Assembly (NCBI RefSeq): GCF_001547935.1 | Contig: NZ_AP014635.1 | Coordinates: 124,001-188,000 of the forward strand | DNA: 64,000 bases | DNA from: Vibrio tritonius | GTDB taxonomy: Bacteria > Pseudomonadota > Gammaproteobacteria > Enterobacterales > Vibrionaceae | Reading direction: 5' to 3' | Shown here: positions 57,600 through 64,000 of the stretch, one piece after another | Layout: each line of letters begins with the position of its first letter | Position numbering within the stretch: the stretch's first letter is position 1 | The notes under the pieces: generated by a model | What the model was told of the DNA's origin: nothing | Database searches by the model: none | What the model saw: the letters and a program-made list of their open reading frames with translations, nothing else | Translations under genes and position numbers: made by a program

Positions 57600-58765
57600 T
57601 GCTTCCTTTAGCTACTTCAACATGGGATGACAAAGAATATCAAGCTATTCAGAGCGTGGTTGATAGTGGCATGTTTAGTATGGGTAAACGTGTTGCTGAG
57701 TTTGAAAAAGATTTTGCTCAATATGTCGGTAGTCGTTATTGCGTAATGGTGAATTCAGGTTCTTCTGCGAACTTATTAGCAATTGCTGCAATGTTTTATC
57801 GCAAAGAGAATGCTTTGAAGCCTGGGGATGAAGTTATTGTTCCGGCTGTTTCTTGGTCAACAACGTACTATCCTCTTCACCAGTATGGTTTAAAGTTAAA
57901 ATTTGTCGATATTGATCAAAATACGTTGAATTTGGATCTTAACCAACTGGAAGCCGCAATTACGGATAAAACTCGAGCTATTTTTTCTGTTAACCTGCTA
58001 GGCAATCCAGTTGATTATCCGAAGTTACAAGCGTTAATTGCCGATAAAAATATAGTGTTACTAGAAGACAATTGTGAATCCATGGGAGCAACAATTGAAG
58101 GTAAGCAAGCTGGTACATTCGGCTTAATGGGAACTTACAGTGCGTTCTTTAGTCACCATATTTCGACAATGGAAGGCGGTATGGTTGTCACTGATGATGA
58201 AGAACTGTACCACATTATGCTTTCCGTTCGTGCCCATGGTTGGACCCGTAATTTACCTAAAGATAATCTGGTTTGTGAGAAAAGTGACAACCCATTTGAA
58301 GAATCTTTTCGGTTTGTATTACCAGGCTACAACCTGCGACCTTTAGATATGTCTGGGGCTCTTGGTGTTGAACAGCTTAAAAAATTGCCAGCTATTGTCG
58401 CAGGGCGAAGAGATAATGCTGCTTACTTCCAGGAAATATTTGCAGGTGTAGAGGGTATTTCTATTCAAAGTGAAGTTGGTGCTAGTAGTTGGTTCGGTTT
58501 TGCATTATTAGTCCATGCAGGAAAAGAGAAACGTAATGCGATCGTGTCTGCTCTTCAGATGAAAGGTGTGGATTGTCGACCTATTGTGGCTGGTAATTTT
58601 GTTCGCAACGAAGTTGTGAACTATTTTGACTATGAAGTGCATGGTGAATTGACAGTTGCAGATTTTATTACGGATTGTGGCTTCTTTATTGGTAACCACC
58701 ATTATGATGTTAAAGAAGCTCTTCTAGCAATTAAAAACGTGATTGTGTCTGAATTGGCTGGTTAA
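57596..58765 (+). CDS. colD: GDP-4-keto-6-deoxy-D-mannose 3-dehydratase
   Basis: 389 residues of the DegT/DnrJ/EryC1/StrS aminotransferase fold. At the PLP-lysine position of that family this protein has His: FFSHHISTMEGGMV (about 183-196) aligns with the K-x-x-T-T-G-E-G-G motif. This His is the mark of ColD, which uses a free PMP/PLP form to remove the C3 hydroxyl rather than to transaminate. Other motifs are VNSGSSANLLAI, PAVSWSTTYYPL and LEDNCESMGATIEG. With Gmd before and the ColC-like SDR it makes GDP-colitose. Perosamine synthase is excluded by the missing Lys. Confidence 0.92.
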   Translation: MMLPLATSTWDDKEYQAIQSVVDSGMFSMGKRVAEFEKDFAQYVGSRYCVMVNSGSSANLLAIAAMFYRKENALKPGDEVIVPAVSWSTTYYPLHQYGLKLKFVDIDQNTLNLDLNQLEAAITDKTRAIFSVNLLGNPVDYPKLQALIADKNIVLLEDNCESMGATIEGKQAGTFGLMGTYSAFFSHHISTMEGGMVVTDDEELYHIMLSVRAHGWTRNLPKDNLVCEKSDNPFEESFRFVLPGYNLRPLDMSGALGVEQLKKLPAIVAGRRDNAAYFQEIFAGVEGISIQSEVGASSWFGFALLVHAGKEKRNAIVSALQMKGVDCRPIVAGNFVRNEVVNYFDYEVHGELTVADFITDCGFFIGNHHYDVKEALLAIKNVIVSELAG

Positions 58766-58774
58766 TTATATTTT

Positions 58775-59236
58775 ATGTTTTTGACGGACGATCAGTTTAA
58801 GAACGTCATTGAGTATACTCCGCTAGTTTCTATTGATTTGGTTGTTTGTAATATGAGTGGCCAAATTCTGGTGGGCAAGCGAAATAATCGCCCTGCGAAG
58901 GGCGATTGGTTTGTTCCTGGTGGTAGAGTACTGAAAAATGAAGCATTGCACCAAGCGTTTAAGCGCTTATCGCTTAAAGAGTTAGGTGTCGAGTTCTCAA
59001 TGTCTAATGCATCGTTTTTAGGTGTATTCGAACATTTTTATGACGATTGCTTTTTTGATGAATTTATATCAACTCACTATGTTGTTTTGGCCTATCAGTT
59101 GAATATTGATGAGCATTCTTTGTGCTTACAAGATGAGCAGCATTGTGAATATCGCTGGATGGATATAGCCAGCCTACTAAGTTCTGATTCTGTGCACCAA
59201 AATACAAAGCGTTATTTTGAAAGGGAATGTTTATGA
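58775..59236 (+). CDS. gmm: GDP-mannose mannosyl hydrolase (Nudix)
   Basis: 153 residues. Nudix-fold protein with the variant box [20 protein letters not shown], then ELGVEF; as in Gmm/GDPMK the usual R-E-x-x-E-E glutamates are altered. [11 protein letters not shown] and [16 protein letters not shown] are family-typical. It hydrolyses GDP-sugars to GDP and may balance GDP-mannose and GDP-colitose pools. A gmm gene is common beside gmd and manC in colitose and fucose loci. Overlaps manC by four bases. Confidence 0.93.
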   Translation: MFLTDDQFKNVIEYTPLVSIDLVVCNMSGQILVGKRNNRPAKGDWFVPGGRVLKNEALHQAFKRLSLKELGVEFSMSNASFLGVFEHFYDDCFFDEFISTHYVVLAYQLNIDEHSLCLQDEQHCEYRWMDIASLLSSDSVHQNTKRYFERECL

Positions 59237-60642
59237 TGTTATTGCCTGTCATTATGGCTGGTGGTTCTGGCAGCCGATTATGGCCAATGTCTCGTACTTT
59301 TTACCCCAAGCAGTTTCTGACTTTGTTCGGTGAGCAGTCTATGTTGCAAAGTACGATCCATCGTCTTAAGGGGTTGGAGCATGAGTCTCCGTTGGTTATT
59401 TGCAATGAAGAACATCGATTTATTGTTGCTGAACAGCTTAGACAAGGGGCTTATGAGCATTCAGGAATATTATTAGAACCGGCTGGACGGAATACGGCTC
59501 CCGCAATTGCGCTTGCCGCTATTCATGCTCTTAAAAAGAATGAGGATGCGCTTCTACTTGTTCTAGCTGCTGACCACGTGATTTTAGATACCCCTGCTTT
59601 TTGCGAATCTATTGAGCGGGCTATTCCGTTAGCAGAAAAGGGTAAACTGGTTACTTTTGGTATCGTTCCTTCTCACCCAGAGACTGGTTATGGTTACATT
59701 AAAGCAGGAAAAGCTGTCGGAGATTTTTCATCCCTAGTGGATGCTTTTGTTGAAAAACCAAATTTGGAAAAGGCAAAAGAATATGTAGATAGTCAGCAAT
59801 ATCTTTGGAATAGCGGGATGTTTTTATTTAAAGCTTCTCGATATTTAGCTGAATTGGAGAAATTTCGTCCTGATATTCTTGAATCCTGCCAGTTAGCTCT
59901 TGAGCATATAGATCATGACTTAGATTTTATTAGGGTAGACAAAGATGCATTTTTGTCTTGTCCTGACGAATCTGTGGACTATGCCGTAATGGAAAAAACG
60001 CATGAAGCTGTAGTTGTTCCTATGGACGCTAAATGGAGTGATGTTGGCTCTTGGTCCGCGATTTGGGAAATATCCGATAAAGATAAAAATCAGAATGTGA
60101 TCAAAGGTGATGTTTTAGTTGATGATTCGCAAGGCTGTTATATCAATTCTCAAAGCAAGCTTATTGCAACCGTTGGTGTTAATAACCTTGTTGTTATCGA
60201 GACAAAAGATGCTGTATTAGTCGCAAATAAAGATACGGTCCAAGATGTAAAGAATATTGTTGGCCAACTTAAAGAATTCAACAGAACGGAACATTTACAG
60301 CATCGTGAAGTTTATCGTCCTTGGGGAAGTCATGACGCAATTGCTGAAGGGCGTCGTTTCCACGTTAAACGTGTAACTATTAAGCCTGGGGAGAGAACGG
60401 CTCGTCAAATACACTTTAATCGAGCAGAACATTGGATTGTTGTATCGGGTACAGCGAGAGTCCGTAAGGGTGATGACGAGATATTACTTGCAGAAAATCA
60501 ATCTATTTATATTCCTATTGGAATAAGTCACTCGATGGAAAATCCAGGGAAAGTGCCTTTGGTTGTTATAGAGGTTCGTTCGGGTGACTATCTAGGTGAG
60601 GACGATGTTATTCGTTTAGAAGAATATAGAGCAGGTTATTAA
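59233..60642 (+). CDS. manC: Mannose-1-phosphate guanylyltransferase (type II PMI-GMP)
   Basis: About 469 residues. The start is placed at 59233 because AAGGGA lies seven bases upstream; 59227 and 59236 are also Met. GMP domain: [21 protein letters not shown] (within the first 25), [35 protein letters not shown]-terminal cupin PMI domain: [41 protein letters not shown]. Makes GDP-mannose for Gmd. Confidence 0.97.
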   Translation: MMLLPVIMAGGSGSRLWPMSRTFYPKQFLTLFGEQSMLQSTIHRLKGLEHESPLVICNEEHRFIVAEQLRQGAYEHSGILLEPAGRNTAPAIALAAIHALKKNEDALLLVLAADHVILDTPAFCESIERAIPLAEKGKLVTFGIVPSHPETGYGYIKAGKAVGDFSSLVDAFVEKPNLEKAKEYVDSQQYLWNSGMFLFKASRYLAELEKFRPDILESCQLALEHIDHDLDFIRVDKDAFLSCPDESVDYAVMEKTHEAVVVPMDAKWSDVGSWSAIWEISDKDKNQNVIKGDVLVDDSQGCYINSQSKLIATVGVNNLVVIETKDAVLVANKDTVQDVKNIVGQLKEFNRTEHLQHREVYRPWGSHDAIAEGRRFHVKRVTIKPGERTARQIHFNRAEHWIVVSGTARVRKGDDEILLAENQSIYIPIGISHSMENPGKVPLVVIEVRSGDYLGEDDVIRLEEYRAGY

Positions 60643-62081
60643 TGAGTTTACTTATTACACATCAGGTTATTCAAAAATCTGGCATTCAATTTGGTACAAG
60701 TGGTGCCCGTGGTTTAGTTACTCAATTTTCAGCAGATGTTTGTGCTGCATTTACTCATGCGTTTATTGAAAGTCTGGCAAAGTTTGCACCGATAAAACGC
60801 ATTGCTATCGCAATTGATAACCGACCAAGTAGCCCCGACATGGCACGAGCTTGTATTGCTGCTCTAGAGCAACGCAATATCGATTATGTCTACTATGGCG
60901 TTGTTCCTACTCCTGGTCTTGCCTATGCCGCGATGCAGCAGGGTATTCCTTGTATTATGGTCACCGGCAGTCATATCCCTTTTGATCGTAATGGATTAAA
61001 GTTTTATACGCCTGAAGGTGAAATAACTAAGGATGATGAGCAGTCAATTTGGCATGCTCAATATGAATTTGCATCGATTAGTCAACTGCCTGATGTGACT
61101 GTTGATGGTTATGCGGCACAGTTTTATGCCGAGCGTTATACGAGTTTATTTGCCGCTGATTTACTCGCGGGTAAAAAAATCGGCATTTATGAGCATTCTA
61201 GCGCTGGTCGTGATATTTACGCCTCTTTATTCAGTTCGTTAGGTGCCGAAGTTATTTCGCTAGAGCGTAGTGATGAGTTTGTCCCTATTGATACTGAAGC
61301 GGTTTCTGAAGCGGATAAACTCAAAGCGCGCTCTTGGTCAGAAGCTCATAAACTGGATGCTATCTTCTCTACCGATGGTGATGGCGACCGTCCTCTTGTT
61401 GCTGATGAACATGGTGAGTGGCTACGCGGTGATATTCTTGGGCTGCTTTGTGCGAAGGCGATGAAGATTGATGCGTTAGCGATTCCTGTTAGTTGTAATA
61501 CAGTGATTGATCGCTGTGACCAATTTAAATTGGTTAAGCGCACTAAAATTGGTTCACCTTATGTGATCGCTGAATTCGCTCATTTAGCTAATGAATATCG
61601 TTCGATTGCAGGCTTTGAAGCCAATGGTGGTTACTTATTAGGTAGTGATACAGAGATCAACGGTAAAGTATTGAAAGCGTTGCCAACTCGCGATGCAGTA
61701 TTACCTTTTATTATGCTGTTATCAGATGCTAAAGAGTGCGGTATTGCTGCTCTTGCAAAAGATTGGGCATCTCGTCAGGCGCATAGCGATCGCATTCAGA
61801 ATTTTGCAACAGAGAATAGTCGCAAAATTATTGCATTTGGTACGGATCACGCGGAACGCTTACTGACCATGTTAAAAGTGGACAATACGACAGTGACCAC
61901 TATCGATGTAACGGATGGTTTGCGTTTAACTCTAGAGAGTGGCGATATTGTTCATCTACGTCCATCAGGTAATGCGCCTGAGTTAAGGTGTTATGCAGAA
62001 TCTGATGACTACGCTAAAGCAAAAAGCCTCGTCGATAACGTTCTTACCCATGTGAAAGCAATTGATATTTCACAGTTGTAG
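60642..62081 (+). CDS. manB: Phosphomannomutase (ManB/RfbB-type)
   Basis: 479 residues, alpha-D-phosphohexomutase fold. Motifs: GIQFGTSGARGLVTQF near the N-terminus, the active-site Ser in VTGSHIPFDRNGLKFY (about 106-121) in place of the common T-A-S-H-N-P, the metal site STDGDGDRPLV (about 245-255), the sugar-binding GFEANGGYLLG, and the phosphate loop RPSGNAPELRCYAES. Interconverts mannose-6-P and mannose-1-P. Starts on the last base of manC. The T-G-S-H-I-P variant keeps the Ser and looks like a subgroup trait. Confidence 0.93.
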   Translation: MSLLITHQVIQKSGIQFGTSGARGLVTQFSADVCAAFTHAFIESLAKFAPIKRIAIAIDNRPSSPDMARACIAALEQRNIDYVYYGVVPTPGLAYAAMQQGIPCIMVTGSHIPFDRNGLKFYTPEGEITKDDEQSIWHAQYEFASISQLPDVTVDGYAAQFYAERYTSLFAADLLAGKKIGIYEHSSAGRDIYASLFSSLGAEVISLERSDEFVPIDTEAVSEADKLKARSWSEAHKLDAIFSTDGDGDRPLVADEHGEWLRGDILGLLCAKAMKIDALAIPVSCNTVIDRCDQFKLVKRTKIGSPYVIAEFAHLANEYRSIAGFEANGGYLLGSDTEINGKVLKALPTRDAVLPFIMLLSDAKECGIAALAKDWASRQAHSDRIQNFATENSRKIIAFGTDHAERLLTMLKVDNTTVTTIDVTDGLRLTLESGDIVHLRPSGNAPELRCYAESDDYAKAKSLVDNVLTHVKAIDISQL

Positions 62082-62112
62082 ATTGTTGTTACTTTGATAG
62101 GGTTAATTATTT

Positions 62113-62143
62113 AAAAGCCAGTTCAGTTGTTGAACTGGCTTTT
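62113..62143. terminator. Terminator between manB and manA
   Basis: Perfect 13-base arms AAAAGCCAGTTCA and TGAACTGGCTTTT, five-base loop, T run on the plus strand and A run on the other. Ends both converging operons. Confidence 0.92.
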
Positions 62144-62157
62144 TTACCTTTATCCAC

Positions 62158-63354
62158 TTAATTGTAAACGCGAGCTACGCGTGCTTGTGATTGAATTGTA
62201 TATTGCTCAACATAGGCAGGAATAAATACTGACTGCCCTTTTTGTAGCACGAATGTTTCAGATCGGTGGCTAAGTACTACTTCTTCATCTATCGCCATAA
62301 TGATTTCTGCACTTTGAGGTTTTACCACTGCTTGCAGTGGTGATGGGTATAACGAAAATTTAAAGTCATTTACAGGAATCGCGTATTTCTGCTCACCAAA
62401 TTCATGCACAGTGGGTTCGAGTTTCAATGTATCGAAGGGTTTTTCTTTAAAGGCCGTACAGCTCGCCAGTTCGATAACATCAATATGCTTTGGAGTTAGC
62501 CCTGCTCTGAGTACATTATCAGAGTTAGCCATCACTTCTAAGCCAGTTCCTTTTAGATAGGCGTGAGGAGTGCGCGCATCTAAATACATCGCTTCACCAG
62601 GTTCTAAGGTTATTACATTTAGAAATAAAGGAGTAAATAACCCGATATCATCAGGATAATGCTGCTTTAAATCCGTAATTAGAGTAAATGGTGAAGAATC
62701 ACTAGACTGAGAAAATGATACTAATTCGGAAATAGCCGATTTTTTTTCTAACCCCTGTAGTGAAAGTAATGATATGAAAAAGTGTTTCAAACCATCTTCT
62801 GTTTGATTTTTTGTGAATTTTTCAACCAAGGGAACAAGAGTTTTTGAAGCTAATTCTTGAAATAATTCTATTATTTCAATGTGGCTTCTAAATCCATTCA
62901 TCGCTTGATATTGAGAGAGAGCATATACAAGTTCAGGTTTATGGTTTGGGTCTTTGTAGTTTCTTATTGGTGAATCTAAAGGGATTTTTGCTAAATTTTC
63001 TTTTTCATAACCAATCTCAGCTTCTTTCTTATCTGGGTGAACTTGGACTGATAAGGCTTTGTCTGCGGCTAACACTTTAAAAAGAAAGGGTAATTCTTGG
63101 TATTTTTGGGCTGTTTTCTCAGATAGGATTTCTTGTCTTGATTGTTCTATTAGTGTGCTTAGTTTTATTGTTTCACCATGCCATTTTACTGTTGAGCAGC
63201 CATTCTGATGTGCACCCATCCATATTTCTGCTTGAGGTAGATGGTTAGGGTTAGGAATATCAAATAGATTAGCTATGGCTGTTTTGCTGCCCCATGCGTA
63301 GTGCTGTATTACATTCTGCATGGGTAAAAATGAGGGGAAATCTGATACTGACAT
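62158..63354 (-). CDS. manA: Mannose-6-phosphate isomerase, class I
   Basis: 398 residues. Zinc enzyme interconverting fructose-6-P and mannose-6-P. Motifs: NVIQHYAWGSKTAIANLF, AEIWMGAHQNGCS, LPFLFKVLAADKALSVQVHP (zinc ligands Q and H), DPNHKPELVYAL (E and H), and GEAMYLDARTPHAYLKGTGLEVMANSDNVLRAG, broken here as YLDARTPHAYLKG and EVMANSDNVLRAG. It feeds mannose-6-P to ManB, though its place next to a fructose-type PTS permease suggests a sugar-uptake role, as for manA at a comparable V. cholerae locus. Its own control is not evident. Confidence 0.95.
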   Translation of the reverse strand: MSVSDFPSFLPMQNVIQHYAWGSKTAIANLFDIPNPNHLPQAEIWMGAHQNGCSTVKWHGETIKLSTLIEQSRQEILSEKTAQKYQELPFLFKVLAADKALSVQVHPDKKEAEIGYEKENLAKIPLDSPIRNYKDPNHKPELVYALSQYQAMNGFRSHIEIIELFQELASKTLVPLVEKFTKNQTEDGLKHFFISLLSLQGLEKKSAISELVSFSQSSDSSPFTLITDLKQHYPDDIGLFTPLFLNVITLEPGEAMYLDARTPHAYLKGTGLEVMANSDNVLRAGLTPKHIDVIELASCTAFKEKPFDTLKLEPTVHEFGEQKYAIPVNDFKFSLYPSPLQAVVKPQSAEIIMAIDEEVVLSHRSETFVLQKGQSVFIPAYVEQYTIQSQARVARVYN

Positions 63355-63483
63355 TTTAGATCCATTCTTTGTTGTGCAGTGGAAAATACACTAATTTTTG
63401 TTAACACATCTTACCTAAGTTTGAGCCATAAGTTAGTGTTAGGAAGGGGAAAACGTGCTGGTTATCCCCTTGTACATTATTTG

Positions 63484-64000
63484 TCAATGATGTTGGTTAG
63501 ATGCTAACAACATTTGTTTTTTTTGATATTTCATTTTCTTCAACATCACACAAGTTACGGCTGTGACTATTGCACCAGCAACCATGCAAAGTAGAGCGGT
63601 TACTGGATGGTTTATCGCTCCAAGTACTGCGACTACTGGCCCACCATGCGCAACACTGTCGGTAATGCCAAAAGTAAAGCCTAATACTGCCGCCACAATT
63701 GAGCCAAGCATATTCGCTGGAATAACTGACATTGGGTCTTGTGCTGCAAATGGTATTGCTCCTTCTGAAATACCAACCAATCCCATAGCTCCCGCCGCTT
63801 TACCCGCTTCGATTTCCGATGCCTCAAAGATATTCATCTTACGGCCGATAATGGTTGCCAGCCCCATACCTAAAGGTGCGGCTGGAATCGCGCAGGCCAT
63901 TGCGCCCATAAATTGTGTTTGTCCACTGGCAATCATACCAACCGAGAACAAGAACGCCACTTTGTTAAATGGACCACCCATATCAAAGCCAGCCATGCCA
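63484..64000 (-). CDS. PTS fructose-type EIIC component (partial, runs off the window)
   Basis: At least 172 residues of the C-terminal part; the reading frame is open through the window end, so the start lies beyond 64000. It shows GMAGFDMGGPFNKVAFLF at the edge, several membrane segments, GISEGAIPFAAQDP (the conserved G-I-x-E-G-A-I-P-F motif of fructose EIIC) and AHGGPVVAVLGAI. The family transports and phosphorylates fructose, mannose or related sugars. Its partner EIIA/EIIB domains and regulator lie outside. It is on the same strand as manA and would be transcribed before it. Confidence 0.92.
   Translation of the reverse strand, partial: GMAGFDMGGPFNKVAFLFSVGMIASGQTQFMGAMACAIPAAPLGMGLATIIGRKMNIFEASEIEAGKAAGAMGLVGISEGAIPFAAQDPMSVIPANMLGSIVAAVLGFTFGITDSVAHGGPVVAVLGAINHPVTALLCMVAGAIVTAVTCVMLKKMKYQKKQMLLASNQHH

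Noticed and set aside
57596..58765. Perosamine synthase (Per/RfbE-type aminotransferase)
   Set aside because: The PLP-binding Lys is His, and flanking residues match ColD; a transaminase would need Lys.

Overview
The window is chromosomal DNA from a gammaproteobacterium, most likely a member of the Vibrionaceae. This placement is an inference. It rests on the coaD-waaE-heptosyltransferase block, the kdkA/yejM-like/waaA block, hldD at the edge of an O-antigen cluster, a V. cholerae-like group of WbpM-type dehydratase, epimerase and small phosphoglycosyltransferase, and manA beside a fructose-type PTS permease. No rRNA, tRNA, CRISPR array, prophage or transposase gene was seen. Nearly the whole window makes surface glycans: lipid A and core, then two Wzx/Wzy-type polysaccharide loci, then nucleotide-sugar supply.

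Layout. 1-10.8 kb: LPS core genes. A minus-strand operon runs heptosyltransferase, waaE, GT4, coaD, yrbL-like. A plus-strand block holds kdkA, a YejM-like protein, waaA and a PIG-L deacetylase. 10.86-12.52 kb: a non-coding cluster of modular repeats. 12.55-17.1 kb: minus-strand operon of an LpxM-like acyltransferase, waaF, a frameshifted waaL and a GT4. 17.2-19.4 kb: ugd and hldD. 19.6-28.6 kb: AT-rich O-antigen operon with Wzz-like, Wzx, GT10 and GT11 fucosyltransferase-type enzymes, acyltransferase, GT2, Wzy and two GT4. 28.6-32.2 kb: WbpM-type dehydratase, epimerase and initiating phosphoglycosyltransferase. 32.3-33.0 kb: a serine-protease-like lipoprotein. 33.45-34.43 kb: a second cluster of the same repeats. 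34.4-38.5 kb: gfcABCD/yjbEFGH-type genes, divergent from wza-wzb-wzc (39.1-42.9 kb), which sit behind an ops/RfaH element. 42.9-52.4 kb: rmlBAC, an unusual SDR, acyltransferase, GTs and a second Wzy/Wzx pair, strongly AT-rich from about 45 kb. 52.8-55.2 kb: wecA and galU. 55.6-62.1 kb: gmd, a colC/fcl-type SDR, colD, gmm, manC and manB, a GDP-colitose pathway. 62.2-64 kb: manA and a truncated PTS permease.

How it fits together. ManA, ManB, ManC, Gmd, ColD and the ColC-like SDR can supply GDP-L-colitose. The adjacent GT10 and GT11 enzymes about 32 kb away could transfer colitose or fucose in a Lewis-type branch, as in the colitose-bearing V. cholerae O139 polysaccharide. WbpM, the epimerase and the small PGT would start a chain with an N-acetyl-6-deoxyhexosamine such as QuiNAc. 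WaaL would ligate it, but waaL is split by a frameshift at a T7 run. The second locus, with Wza/Wzb/Wzc and the Gfc proteins, looks like an exported capsule built from a dTDP-6-deoxyhexose. Most notable are the modular direct-repeat family flanking the core/O-antigen block, the GT10+GT11+colitose combination, two Wzx/Wzy systems side by side, the split waaL, and a G10 tract upstream of galU.
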